Assembly: GCF_900105315.1 (NCBI RefSeq)
Contig: NZ_LT629766.1
Location: 3,038,001-3,102,000, forward strand
Length of the DNA stretch: 64,000 nucleotides
Origin: Brevibacterium siliguriense
GTDB taxonomy: Bacteria > Actinomycetota > Actinomycetes > Actinomycetales > Brevibacteriaceae
Reading direction: 5' to 3'
Shown here: positions 53,309 through 62,179 of the stretch, in pieces
Layout: each line of letters opens with the position of its first letter
Position numbering within the stretch: position 1 is the stretch's first letter
The notes under the pieces: model-generated
What the model was told of the DNA's origin: nothing
The model's input: only the letters and a program-made list of their open reading frames with translations
Databases searched by the model: none
Made by a program: the position numbers and the translations under genes

Positions 53309-54688
53309 TCAGACGCGAGCGCCCTCACCGAGGCGGTACCGGGCACCCGTATGATCATCGGCCAGGCGGGGGCCGGTGCCGGTGAGCTGTTCGCGCAGTG
53401 TGGCGCCGACGGTCGGCTCGGGCAGGAGCCCGCGACGGCGCAGTTCGGGCGAGACGTACTTCGTGAAGCGTTCGGCATCGGCCGGGCGCACGGCCGCGGC
53501 GATGTTGAATCCGTCGATATCGGCATCGTCCATCCACCGTTGGAATTCGTCCGCAATGGTCTCCGGTGAGCCGGTGATGACCGGTCCGCGCCCGCCGAGG
53601 GCGACGAACTCCGCGAGGTCACGGATCGTCCAGGGCTTGTCTCCGGCCATGGTGGTGAAGGAGGCGAGCGCGGACTGGTTGGCTTCGGTCGACACGTATT
53701 CCAGGGTGTCATCGGGTGAGGCTCCGGAGAGGTCGACTCCGGTCCATCCGCCGAACAGCGACAGCGCGGATTCGGTGTCGACGTAGCGACGATAGTCGGC
53801 CAGACGCGCCTCGGCGGCTTCGTCGGTGTCGTCGACGATGACGGTGGCCAGGGCGAAGATCTTCACCGAGTCACGGGCGCGGCCGCGCTCTTCGAGTCCG
53901 TGACGGACCTTGTCGACCCAGCTGCGCAGAATCTCCGGGGTCGGTCCGGAGAAGAAGATCGCCTCGGCGTGGTCGAGTGCGAATTCCTGCCCTCGTTTGG
54001 ATGCGCCGGCCTGGAAGAGCAGCGGGGTGCCCTGCGGGCCGGGGACAGCGAGCGCCTGACCGGGAACCGTGAAGAACTTGCCGTCGTGGCCGATGTCGCG
54101 GACCTCATCCGGGTCGACGAAGACGTTGTTCTCGGCATCGGCCTTGAGTGCATCCGCGGTGATCGAGCCCTCGAACAGTTTGTACATGACCTCCATGAAC
54201 TCATCGGCCCTGTCGTAGCGCTCGTCGTGCGGGATCTGGCCCTTGAGTCCGAGGTTGCGGGCGGCAGAGTCGACATAGCTGGTGACGATGTTCCAGGCCA
54301 CACGACCGTTGGTGAAGTGATCGAGGGTGGTCAGGGTGCGGGCGAGCAGGTAGGGCTTCTCATAGGTCACCGAGGCGGTCACACCGAATCCCAGCGTCTT
54401 CGTCGCTGCTGCCATGGCGGGAACTGCGACAAGGGGGTCGAGCAGAGGGAACTGCACTCCCCCGCGGTTCGTGACATCGGCGTTGCCGCCGTACACGTCG
54501 TAGACGCCGAGGATGTCGGCAAGGAAGAGCGAAGAGAATCCTCCGTCTTCGAGGGTCTTGGCCAAGTCTGTCCAGAAGGACAGCTGGGTGAATTCGTCGA
54601 CTCGTGATTCCGGGTGGCGCCACAGTCCAGGCGACTGGTGGACCGGGGTCATCATGTCGAAGGCATTGAGCAGGATCGGTTTCGTCAT
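53309..54688 (-). CDS. FMN-dependent (LLM class) monooxygenase, NtaA/SnaA/DszA family
   Basis: A 459-residue reduced-flavin monooxygenase. Family features are LNAFDMMTPVHQSPGLWRHP at the start, SLFLADILGVYDVYGG near residue 55, GVTASVTYEKPYLLARTLTT, NIVTSYVDSAARNLGLKG near 138, and LLFQAGASKRGQEFALDHAE near 227. Relatives oxidise nitrilotriacetate, pristinamycin precursors, dibenzothiophene sulfone or alkyl sulfonates using FMNH2 from a separate reductase. A reductase gene lies divergently at 56372, so the pair probably forms a two-component system. AGGAG precedes the ATG. The substrate is unknown. Confidence 0.92.
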   Translation of the reverse strand: MTKPILLNAFDMMTPVHQSPGLWRHPESRVDEFTQLSFWTDLAKTLEDGGFSSLFLADILGVYDVYGGNADVTNRGGVQFPLLDPLVAVPAMAAATKTLGFGVTASVTYEKPYLLARTLTTLDHFTNGRVAWNIVTSYVDSAARNLGLKGQIPHDERYDRADEFMEVMYKLFEGSITADALKADAENNVFVDPDEVRDIGHDGKFFTVPGQALAVPGPQGTPLLFQAGASKRGQEFALDHAEAIFFSGPTPEILRSWVDKVRHGLEERGRARDSVKIFALATVIVDDTDEAAEARLADYRRYVDTESALSLFGGWTGVDLSGASPDDTLEYVSTEANQSALASFTTMAGDKPWTIRDLAEFVALGGRGPVITGSPETIADEFQRWMDDADIDGFNIAAAVRPADAERFTKYVSPELRRRGLLPEPTVGATLREQLTGTGPRLADDHTGARYRLGEGARV

Positions 54689-54745
54689 GGGTGTCTCCTA
54701 ATCGTGGTGGTGCGATGAGTGTGGCCGAGGTATCGGCAGGGGCGT

Positions 54746-56077
54746 TCAGTCCGTGGTGCGTGCGAGCGCTCGGGCAGGATCTATTGCGCCGATGGCTGCG
54801 ATGAGCGAGAGGACGCACAGCAGGGTGAGGTAGCCGCAGATGAGCCAGGGCGAGTGTCCTCCGGCGACGTAGAGCAGCGCCGCGACCATGGGCATGATTC
54901 CGCCGCCGATGACGGTGCCCAGCTGGTAGCCCATGTTCACTCCCGAGTAGCGGACTTCGATGGGGAACTGTTCGGCGAACCAGGCGGCTTGCGGGCCGTA
55001 GACAGCATCGTGAGCGAGGTTCATGCCGAGGATGACGACCAGTGGAAGAAGTCCCAGTGGGCCCGCGTCGAGGAAGGCGAAGAAGAACCATCCGAACACT
55101 GCGATGCCGATGAGCCCGAAGATGGTCACGGGTTTGCGGCCGACCCGGTCGGAAGCCCAGCCCCAGGCCGGTCCGGTCACCAGACCCACCGCCGAGGCGA
55201 TCATGACCGCCGTGACACCCGAGGTCGAGTCGCTGCGGTTCTCCGCCAGGTAGCTGAGCATGTAGACGGTGATGAGGTAGAAGACGCTGTTCTGTGCCAG
55301 GCGCAGCCCGATGGTGACGAGCAGGACTCGCGGATGAGCGGTCAGCACTTCCCGCAGCGGAGCCTTGGCGACCTGCCCGGAGTCCTTGAGTTCCTGGAAT
55401 TCAGGTGCATCGGAGACGCCGAGGCGGATCCACAAGCCCAGTGCCACGAGCAGCGCGGAGGCGAGGAAGGGGATGCGCCAGCCGAATGCTTCGAACGCAT
55501 CGTCGCTCATGAGATTCTGGACGACGAAGAAGGAGCTGGTGGCCAACAGCATTCCCGCTGCGGACCCGATCTGGGTGAAGGACCCGAAGAGCCCGCGCTT
55601 GCGGGCAGGTGCATGCTCAACCGAGAGCAGAGCCGATCCGCCCCATTCGGCTCCGGCCGACAGTCCCTGCACGATACGCAGGACGACGAGGGAGACCGCG
55701 GCCCACCAGCCGATTGCATCGAAGTTCGGGACCAGACCGATGAGCGTCGATGCCGTCCCCATGGACAGCAGGGAGACGACGAGCAGAGCCTTGCGTCCGA
55801 CACGGTCCCCGAGGTGGCCGGCGACGATTCCGCCCAAGGGGCGGGCGAAGAACCCGACGGCGAGGGTGGCGAAGGAGGCGAGTCGGCTGCCGAGTTCACT
55901 GTCCGAGGGGAAGAACTGGACGTTGAAGATCAGGGCTGCGGCGGTGCCGTAGAGATAGAAGTCGTACCACTCGATCGTCGTCCCGGCGAATGCCGAGGCC
56001 AGCACTCGCGTCTTTCCGGACAGGAGCCGCTGGGGTGGATCCTGGGTGCTCGGTCCGGTGACCGGAGTCTGCGTCAT
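54746..56077 (-). CDS. MFS transporter, metabolite:H+ symporter (MHS) family
   Basis: A 443-residue transporter with the MHS signatures AFAGTTIEWYDFYLYGTAAA near residue 30 and FFARPLGGIVAGHLGDRVGR near 76, plus GLSAGAEWGGSALLSVEHAP near 140. Relatives carry citrate, proline, shikimate or alpha-ketoglutarate. AGGAG lies six bases before the ATG. It lies just upstream of the monooxygenase on the same strand and is divergent from the flavin reductase, suggesting uptake of the monooxygenase's substrate (inference). Confidence 0.9.
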   Translation of the reverse strand: MTQTPVTGPSTQDPPQRLLSGKTRVLASAFAGTTIEWYDFYLYGTAAALIFNVQFFPSDSELGSRLASFATLAVGFFARPLGGIVAGHLGDRVGRKALLVVSLLSMGTASTLIGLVPNFDAIGWWAAVSLVVLRIVQGLSAGAEWGGSALLSVEHAPARKRGLFGSFTQIGSAAGMLLATSSFFVVQNLMSDDAFEAFGWRIPFLASALLVALGLWIRLGVSDAPEFQELKDSGQVAKAPLREVLTAHPRVLLVTIGLRLAQNSVFYLITVYMLSYLAENRSDSTSGVTAVMIASAVGLVTGPAWGWASDRVGRKPVTIFGLIGIAVFGWFFFAFLDAGPLGLLPLVVILGMNLAHDAVYGPQAAWFAEQFPIEVRYSGVNMGYQLGTVIGGGIMPMVAALLYVAGGHSPWLICGYLTLLCVLSLIAAIGAIDPARALARTTD

Positions 56078-56208
56078 GTGGTGCTCCTCTGCGGCGGGGT
56101 TCGGGCGGCTCGCTTCCAGACGAGCGCATGTTTCGCTGAGCAATCTATGCCCGGACTCCGCCGGTACCTGCACATTGGTGTCACGTCCCGACTCTCAGCG
56201 TCATATGT

Positions 56209-56233
56209 GGTCATAAGTCGTCTTCGTATGACC
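56209..56233. promoter_or_regulatory. Candidate operator in the MHS transporter/flavin reductase divergent region
   Basis: GGTCATA and TATGACC are inverted repeats separated by 11 bases, in the 294-base divergent region. The T-N11-A geometry resembles a LysR site, but no LysR gene is in the window. Confidence 0.35.
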
Positions 56234-56371
56234 CCGGCCACGCCGTCGGCGCTTCTGCTTTGCAATGATCGACCTCAACGGCACCAGCAGACGACCCCGT
56301 CGGCTCTGTCTGCTCAACAGAACTACAGATACCTGAGACACCGACGAGCACACGAACACAGAGGTGAAGGA

Positions 56372-56902
56372 ATGACACTCTTGGCAGACCCCACCATTCA
56401 ATCACCGGCACCGGTGATCCCCGCAACGCCTGATACTCTCCGTGAGACCTTCTCCCACTTCCCGCAGGGAGTCGCCTTCATCGGCGCCGAGATCGATGGG
56501 GCACCAACGGGACTCGTCGCCTCTACCCTCACCGTCGGCGTCTCGCTCGACCCACCGCTGGTCAGCATCGCGGTCCAGAACTCATCGACCACCTGGCCCA
56601 CTCTGCGTCGGGCCCCTGAGTTCGGGATCTCCCTGCTGGGTTCCGACCAGGAGCACCTGGCCAGGCAGCTGGCGGCGAAGGACCGCAGCCGACGCTTCAC
56701 CGGCGTCAGCCCCGAGGTCACAGCCGGCGGCGGCCTGACGATTCCCGGCAGCTCGGCCTTCCTCTGGACCCGGCTCTACGCGGAGGTCGCGGCCGGCGAT
56801 CACACGGTGGCTCTGCTCGAGATCCTCGGCACCCGCAATGACGACGGACCCGAGGCCCTGGTCTTCCACCGCAGCGAGTTCAAGAGCCTACGCGTCTCCT
56901 GA
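56372..56902 (+). CDS. NAD(P)H:flavin oxidoreductase (flavin reductase-like domain)
   Basis: A 176-residue flavin reductase of the HpaC/RutF type. The FMN region FSHFPQGVAFIGAEIDGAPT near residue 28, VASTLTVGVSLDPPLVSIAV near 48 and the loop GISLLGSDQEHLARQLAA near 88 are typical. It supplies reduced FMN to a partner monooxygenase, most likely the LLM enzyme encoded divergently nearby. GAGGTGAAGG gives the ribosome site. No FAD- or heme-containing extra domain is present. Confidence 0.92.
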   Translation: MTLLADPTIQSPAPVIPATPDTLRETFSHFPQGVAFIGAEIDGAPTGLVASTLTVGVSLDPPLVSIAVQNSSTTWPTLRRAPEFGISLLGSDQEHLARQLAAKDRSRRFTGVSPEVTAGGGLTIPGSSAFLWTRLYAEVAAGDHTVALLEILGTRNDDGPEALVFHRSEFKSLRVS

Positions 56903-56928
56903 CCCTGTCCGGCCTCGGTGTCGCATCC

Positions 56929-56957
56929 TTGACTTGCCTTCGAACACATGTTCGAAT
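56929..56957 (+). promoter_or_regulatory. SOS-type promoter: LexA box overlapping the radical SAM gene promoter
   Basis: TTCGAAC-ACAT-GTTCGAA (56939-56956) matches the actinobacterial LexA box core TCGAAC-N4-GTTCGA exactly. A TTGACT -35 (56929-56934) and a TCGAAT -10 (56952-56957) overlap it, so LexA would block polymerase. The ATG follows the -10 by six bases, which suggests a leaderless mRNA. Confidence 0.75.
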
Positions 56958-56963
56958 TAAGTC

Positions 56964-58040
56964 ATGCGGTGGAACGAAGCGAGCGACAGCACTGACTCGG
57001 GCTCCCCGGTCCTCTTCGGAACGAAGGGACTGATCCAGTCGGTGCAGACGCCGGAATTCTCAGGAATCACCTTCCACGAGGTGCTCGCGAAGTCTGCCCT
57101 GAACAGGGTTCCGCGGTCGAGTTCCATGCCCTTCTCCTGGACCGTCAACCCCTACCGCGGCTGCTCGCATGCCTGCGTGTACTGCTTCGCCAGGAACACC
57201 CACCGTTATCTCGATCTCGACTCCGGGTCCGACTTCGATCGCCAGGTCGTCGTCAAGGTCAATATCGCCGAGGTCCTCTCTGCCGAACTGGCGCGCCCGA
57301 AGTGGTCGCGTGATCATGTCGCACTGGGCACGAACACCGACCCCTATCAGCGGGCCGAAGGCCGCTACTCCCTGATGCCGGGGATCATCACCGCCCTGGC
57401 CGAACGGTCGACGCCGATGTCGATTCTGACCAAGGGCACTCTGCTGCGCCGCGATCTGCCGCTGCTGGCCCGCGTCGCCGAAGACGCTCCTGTGGAGATC
57501 AGCATGTCGATCGCTGTCCACGACGACGCACTGCAGCAGAGCATCGAACCCGGCACCCCGACGACGAAGGCCCGTCTGGCCACCGTGCGCGCGGCCGCCG
57601 AACTCGGGTTCGATGTCACCGTGTTCATGATGCCGATCATGCCCAAACTCACCGACTCCCGCGACCGCCTCGAGTCCGCACTTCGAGCGATCAAGGACGC
57701 CGGGACCGCACGAGTCGTCTTTGGAGCGCTGCACCTGCGCCCCGGAGCCCGCGAGTGGTTCTTCGAATGGCTCGAACGCGAACACCCCGAGCTCCTCCCC
57801 CGGTACCGCACGATGTATGCCCGGTCGTCCTATGCGTCGAAGGAGTATCGTCGGTGGCTCGGTGAGCGCATCAACCCGCTCATCGACCGCTATGGCCTGC
57901 GCGGCCGCAGCGATGACGACTACCCGGCGACGTCCCGGATGCGCGGCCGCACGGACTCGGGCCGAATTCCACAGCAGACAGGCGCGCAGGCGGCACCGGC
58001 CCAGCAGTTCACTGCCCCGGCTCAGCAGGCACTGTTCTGA
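56964..58040 (+). CDS. Rv2578c-family radical SAM protein
   Basis: A 358-residue radical SAM enzyme. The [4Fe-4S] motif is RGCSHACVYCFARNTH near residue 72, with spacing C-x3-C-x2-C, and the rest of the TIM-barrel core continues through TNTDPYQRAEGRY and ILTKGTLLRRDLPLLARVAE. The C-terminal 35 residues are Gln/Ala-rich. The family is named after mycobacterial Rv2578c; its substrate is unknown. The consensus LexA box just upstream places it in the DNA-damage response, and spore-photoproduct-lyase-like repair has been a suggested theme for such proteins (inference). Confidence 0.9.
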   Translation: MRWNEASDSTDSGSPVLFGTKGLIQSVQTPEFSGITFHEVLAKSALNRVPRSSSMPFSWTVNPYRGCSHACVYCFARNTHRYLDLDSGSDFDRQVVVKVNIAEVLSAELARPKWSRDHVALGTNTDPYQRAEGRYSLMPGIITALAERSTPMSILTKGTLLRRDLPLLARVAEDAPVEISMSIAVHDDALQQSIEPGTPTTKARLATVRAAAELGFDVTVFMMPIMPKLTDSRDRLESALRAIKDAGTARVVFGALHLRPGAREWFFEWLEREHPELLPRYRTMYARSSYASKEYRRWLGERINPLIDRYGLRGRSDDDYPATSRMRGRTDSGRIPQQTGAQAAPAQQFTAPAQQALF

Positions 58041-58086
58041 ACCAGAGCCGCGGAATATCCACGGGACGGGCGCGGTTGACATTGCT

Positions 58087-58821
58087 ATGAAGATTGAGAT
58101 CTGGTCGGACATCGCCTGCCCCTGGTGCTATATCGGAAAACGCCGCTTCGAGGCAGCCCTCGACGGCTTCGCACACAAGGACGATGTCGACGTCCAATGG
58201 CGCAGCTTCCAGCTCGACCCGAACTTGCCCGATCACTTCGACGGCACCGAGACCGAATACCTCAGCCAGATGAAGGGCATGCCCGCCGCTCAGGTGCGGC
58301 AGATGTTCGATCATGTATGGCAGCAGGCCGCCGAAGTCGGCCTGAATTACGACTTCGACTCGATCGTCGTGGCGAACAGCTTCACCGCTCACCGCTTCCT
58401 CCACTTCGCCAAGACTCACGGACTCATGTCTGAAGCCAAGGAGTCGCTGCTGTCGGGCCACTTCGAGAAGGGGCGCGACATCGGTGACATCGACTATCTC
58501 GCCGAGGTGGGCCAAGAGATCGGCCTCGACTCCGACAGAGTCCGCCGAGTCCTCGCAAGCGATGAATACGCGGACGAGGTGCGATCCGATATCAGTCAGG
58601 CCCGCTCGCTCGGCGCGGGCGGCGTCCCGTTCTTCGTCATCGACCGCAAGTACGGAATCTCCGGGGCACAGCCTGCCGAGGTCTTCACCCAGGCCCTCGA
58701 GACTGCATGGGACGAAGGGCAGAAGCTCACAGTCCTCGCCGGCACTCCGCAGTCAACGGGCAAGGACTCGGCAGAGGATTTCGCCGGGGCCACAGTCTGC
58801 GGCCCCGACGGCTGCCACTGA
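58087..58821 (+). CDS. DsbA family oxidoreductase (FrnE-like)
   Basis: A 244-residue thioredoxin-fold protein with a CPWC active site (KIEIWSDIACPWCYIGKRRF) at residue 11 and the DsbA/FrnE helical insertion. The cis-proline region is GAGGVPFFVIDRKYGISGAQ near residue 180, and a C-terminal cysteine pair (ATVCGPDGCH) resembles that of Deinococcus FrnE. No signal peptide is seen, so it acts in the cytoplasm, probably as a disulfide isomerase or in polyketide-type redox chemistry as in FrnE. It may be read through from the SOS-controlled upstream gene, 46 bases away. Confidence 0.9.
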   Translation: MKIEIWSDIACPWCYIGKRRFEAALDGFAHKDDVDVQWRSFQLDPNLPDHFDGTETEYLSQMKGMPAAQVRQMFDHVWQQAAEVGLNYDFDSIVVANSFTAHRFLHFAKTHGLMSEAKESLLSGHFEKGRDIGDIDYLAEVGQEIGLDSDRVRRVLASDEYADEVRSDISQARSLGAGGVPFFVIDRKYGISGAQPAEVFTQALETAWDEGQKLTVLAGTPQSTGKDSAEDFAGATVCGPDGCH

Positions 58822-58843
58822 CCACAACACCTCCCCCTTATTA

Positions 58844-58899
58844 CTACCTGGCGGCGGCCCAGATACCTCGCGCGAGGTTGCTGAGCCGCCGACAGGTAG
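58844..58899. repeat. Palindromic intergenic element, copy 2
   Basis: Arms 58844-58868 and 58875-58899 flank CGCGCG and match each other at 21 of 25 positions. Relative to copy 1 it lies in the opposite orientation, judged by the CAGATACCT half. It is preceded by CCCCTTATTA and followed by CAACAGGAGG. It lies between the DsbA gene and the convergent TetR gene and marks one side of the TetR-permease module. Confidence 0.85.
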
Positions 58900-58931
58900 C
58901 AACAGGAGGTCCGCGCAGAACTTTCAGCTGA

Positions 58932-59588
58932 TCAGATCAGCGGAACGTTCGGGTAGCGCACGGCGCCGTCCGGGTCGGTCACCGGCGCGCCGATCATCCC
59001 GGCCGCAGCATCGATGAGGAAGCGTCCGACCTGCTCCCAGTTTCCCTTGTTTGCATCCTCATTCATCTTCGCCTCCTGGTCGGCACAGACGCCGACGACC
59101 ATGCTCCCCAGCAGGTAGGCGCGACCCCGCAGAACGCTCTCGGGGATACCGTCGACCGCTCCGTTGATGAATCGCAGATCGTCAGGCAGGTTCGCGTCCC
59201 CGATCACCTCTTTGGCCACCGCGACGGCGGATGGGACCGCCGAGATCTGAGACATGAACTGCGCTCTCCAGCTGGGCTTCGGCAGGCTGTCGAGCAGCTC
59301 GATGAGCGGGCGCAGACGAGCCGTGACGAGCTCATGGATGTTCGGCGATTCACCCAGCTGCTCCATCAGCTCGCGCCTGCGTCGGGACATCTCCTCGTGG
59401 TGGCGCTCCACGAGCGCACGCAGCAGTCCGTCTCGGCCGCCGAAGTGGTAGGCGACTGCCGAATGGTTCGCCGCCCCGGCATGTTCGACGATTCGCCGAT
59501 TCGATACCGCATCGATCCCATTGCGCGCGAACAGCTCTTCTGCAGCGTCGAGCAGCGCATCGCGCGCTCGGTCACCCTGACTGGCCAT
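58932..59588 (-). CDS. TetR family regulator divergent from the duplicated permease gene
   Basis: A 218-residue TetR regulator. The helix-turn-helix is ALLDAAEELFARNGIDAVSN then HAGAANHSAVAYHFGGRDGL, with the standard YHFGG ending. The C-terminal domain is of the multidrug-sensor type. It is transcribed away from the membrane protein gene at 59722 across 133 bases containing a palindrome, the typical plan of a repressor controlling an efflux gene. Confidence 0.9.
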   Translation of the reverse strand: MASQGDRARDALLDAAEELFARNGIDAVSNRRIVEHAGAANHSAVAYHFGGRDGLLRALVERHHEEMSRRRRELMEQLGESPNIHELVTARLRPLIELLDSLPKPSWRAQFMSQISAVPSAVAVAKEVIGDANLPDDLRFINGAVDGIPESVLRGRAYLLGSMVVGVCADQEAKMNEDANKGNWEQVGRFLIDAAAGMIGAPVTDPDGAVRYPNVPLI

Positions 59589-59640
59589 TCCCTCATCTTT
59601 CCATTCGCTCGCGAAATCACAACTTCTCGGTTTTACGATA

Positions 59641-59658
59641 TTAAGTCATGTGTCTTAA
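59641..59658. promoter_or_regulatory. Candidate TetR operator between the TetR and permease genes
   Basis: TTAAG-TCATGTGT-CTTAA is an imperfect palindrome (14 of 18 positions symmetrical) centred in the divergent gap, 53 bases from the TetR start and 64 bases from the permease start. Confidence 0.5.
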
Positions 59659-59721
59659 ACTGGCGAAGTTCACCGTGATCGACGAAGATCACACGACTTC
59701 CGATCCGCCAGGGGGACGACA

Positions 59722-62112
59722 ATGTCCGATAGCCAACCGCGAACGAGAAAAGAGGCCCTCGAGTCCGAGCACCCGACATCGCACCCGGCGTCCGACTCCG
59801 AGGCCGGCTCGACTGTGACCACCGAGGATCAAGCAGCGGCCAAACGCGCGAAAGCTGAATTCATCGGCCGCACCGTTGCGATCTTCCTCATGCCGCTCGT
59901 CTTCGTGGGGATGATGATCACGAGCTATCTGGGAACCATGCACTCCCCAGAAGCCAACGACATGCCCATCGTGGTGGCGGGGTCATCGGCCAAGGCCGAT
60001 GATGTGACATTTGCGATCAACGGCGCCGAACCCGACGCCTTCGATATCGAGACGACCGATGATGTCTACGACGCCCGCCAGGACGTCTATGACAGGGAGG
60101 CCTCGGCGGCGATCATCGTCAAGGGCGATACCGCGACGATCGTCACCGCCAGCGGAGCCGGAGTCCAACAGTCGACCACCGTCGAGCAGCTCGTGCGTCC
60201 CGCGCTCGCTGAAGACGGCTTCACGGTCAAGACCGACGACATCGTCCCGCTGCCGGACAACGATCCGTCCGGAATGGCGGCGATGTTCCTCATGACTTCC
60301 ATCGTCATGGCCGGCTACATGCCCTTCAGCGTTCTTCGGTCGAATTCGCCTGAACTGCTGAAGTTCAATCGCATCGTGCCGATCCTCGCTGGGTGGTCGG
60401 CTGCCATCGCCGGCCTCGTGTGGACCGTGGCCTGCCCGATCCTCGACGTTGTCGACGCCAAGGACACAGTGGCGGTGCTCGGCATCGCCTGGTTGGGAGT
60501 CTTCGCGATCTCCTCTGTCCAGCTCTTCATCACCCGCCTCGTCGGTGCTCTTGGTGTGATCCTCGGAATCCTCTTCCTCATGGTCCTCGGCATGCCGTCG
60601 TCGAATATGGCGATGCCGGTCTACAGCATGCCGAAGTTCTTCCGCTTCGCCCACGAGTTCCTGCCGATGCCTGCGATCGGCGAGTCGCTGCGCTCCGTCC
60701 TCTACTTCGACGGCGACGGGGTCACCGGACACCTGTTCGTGCTTGCCCTCGGAACGGTGGCCGGTCTGCTGCTGACGAAGATCTATGACCATTTCTATGC
60801 CAAGCGCAATTCGCATTCGGTGCCTCTGGACGTCAATGTGGCTGCGATCCACGGCGGGCGGAGGCCCGATACGAAACTCATGCGCTATATCTCGCTCACG
60901 CTGTTCCCACTGGCGATGGTGACCATGATGATCACGTTCATGCTCGGAGCGATGCACTCCCCCACACCGAAGGATATGCCGGTAGCGGTCGTGGGGTCCT
61001 CCGTCGAGCAAGCCGAGGACACGATCAAGCAGCTCAATGAGAAGATGGACGGAAAGTTTGAGTTCACCGCGCTCGATGACAAGGGCGAAGCACGTCGACT
61101 CGTCGAGAACCGCGATGAGGTCGCTGCCCTCGTCCTGCCGAGCGAGAAGAGCCGGGACTTCGAGCTCCTGGCCAACCAAGCCGGCAACAACGCCTCTTAC
61201 CGTGTGGCCGTACAGGTCTTCGAGCAGGTAGCCCAGGCGCAGGACTCCGATCTCACCGTCGACAACCTGAAGCCCCTTCCCGATCGGGACAAGTACGGCG
61301 TGGTCGTGATGTACGTGGCGATGGGCTGGATCCTCGCCGGCTTCATGGTCATCATCGTTGCCGCCAATGCCAACCCGTGGACCAGGCCGCTGAAGCGGAT
61401 GCTGCCGATCATCGTCGCCTACGCACCATTCATGTCCCTGGTCGTCGCGACCATCGCCGGACCGATCACCGGCGCAGTCGACGGGCATTTCGCGCAGTTG
61501 TGGGGTTCCGGCATCATCGCTATCGCCTGCATCTCCATGTTCGCCATGGTCTTCGAAAGGCTGCTGGGCATGTTCGCGATCATCCCCGTCATCGGCACGC
61601 TCATGTTCGCCGGTGTGCCGTCATCGAACGGTGCGCTCTCGCAGTACATGGTGCCGAAGTTCTTCACCACTCTGCACGACTTCCTGCCGATGGCCGCCTC
61701 GGTGGAGACGATCCGCTCGATTCTGTACTTCGATGGCGATGTCGTCACCGAGCATCTTCAGGTGCTGGGGCTGTGGGGGCTGGTCTCGGTTGCGCTGGTC
61801 TTCCTCATCGACGGGGTCAAGCCTCCGCGCACGGCCCATGACTTCGGCAATCTTCACCTCGAACGTGAACGAGAGATCGCCAGGGAACAGCGCAAGCAGG
61901 CATTGGCACTGGGCGTGTCGCCCTCCCAGCAGAACACAGACGACGAGGCGGCCGACCAAGAGTCGTCACAAGGCGACGGTTCCCACCAGACGGTTCAAGG
62001 ATCCGTCGTGGACGACGATTCCGAAGACTCGGAATCACTCCGAAGAGCCCCGACCGCCGGTGACGGCCTGACCCACCGACCCTCTGACGAGAAGATCCCC
62101 TCCACAGTCTGA
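59722..62112 (+). CDS. Internally duplicated YhgE/ABC-2-like membrane protein
   Basis: A 796-residue membrane protein made of two related halves of about 340 residues. Each half opens with a span and the motif MHSPxxxDMPxxVxGSS (near residues 73 and 411), has an extracytoplasmic segment, a membrane region of about five spans, and ends with FLPM..A and a YFDGDxVTxHL motif (near 329 and 670). The first 45 residues and the last 85 are hydrophilic and disordered. The motifs resemble YhgE/Pip and ABC-2-type exporters; transport substrate is unknown. GGGGGA precedes the ATG. A TetR gene diverges from it. Confidence 0.88.
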   Translation: MSDSQPRTRKEALESEHPTSHPASDSEAGSTVTTEDQAAAKRAKAEFIGRTVAIFLMPLVFVGMMITSYLGTMHSPEANDMPIVVAGSSAKADDVTFAINGAEPDAFDIETTDDVYDARQDVYDREASAAIIVKGDTATIVTASGAGVQQSTTVEQLVRPALAEDGFTVKTDDIVPLPDNDPSGMAAMFLMTSIVMAGYMPFSVLRSNSPELLKFNRIVPILAGWSAAIAGLVWTVACPILDVVDAKDTVAVLGIAWLGVFAISSVQLFITRLVGALGVILGILFLMVLGMPSSNMAMPVYSMPKFFRFAHEFLPMPAIGESLRSVLYFDGDGVTGHLFVLALGTVAGLLLTKIYDHFYAKRNSHSVPLDVNVAAIHGGRRPDTKLMRYISLTLFPLAMVTMMITFMLGAMHSPTPKDMPVAVVGSSVEQAEDTIKQLNEKMDGKFEFTALDDKGEARRLVENRDEVAALVLPSEKSRDFELLANQAGNNASYRVAVQVFEQVAQAQDSDLTVDNLKPLPDRDKYGVVVMYVAMGWILAGFMVIIVAANANPWTRPLKRMLPIIVAYAPFMSLVVATIAGPITGAVDGHFAQLWGSGIIAIACISMFAMVFERLLGMFAIIPVIGTLMFAGVPSSNGALSQYMVPKFFTTLHDFLPMAASVETIRSILYFDGDVVTEHLQVLGLWGLVSVALVFLIDGVKPPRTAHDFGNLHLEREREIAREQRKQALALGVSPSQQNTDDEAADQESSQGDGSHQTVQGSVVDDDSEDSESLRRAPTAGDGLTHRPSDEKIPSTV

Positions 62113-62123
62113 CCCCACCGGGA

Positions 62124-62179
62124 CTACCTGACGGCGGCTCAGCTACCTCGCGCCAGGTTGCTGAGCCGCCGTCAGGTAG
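62124..62179. repeat. Palindromic intergenic element, copy 3
   Basis: Arms 62124-62148 and 62155-62179 flank CGCGCC and are the most perfect of the three, matching at 24 of 25 positions. The right side continues AATAAGGGGTTTTATTTG, so as RNA it could also terminate transcription of the permease gene 12 bases upstream. The outer right end mirrors the outer left end of copy 2 at 16 of 17 positions. Confidence 0.88.

Noticed and set aside
59983..61488. Minus-strand frame of 501 codons opposite the duplicated permease
   Set aside because: His/Asp/Arg-rich, domainless translation; shadow of a membrane protein gene.
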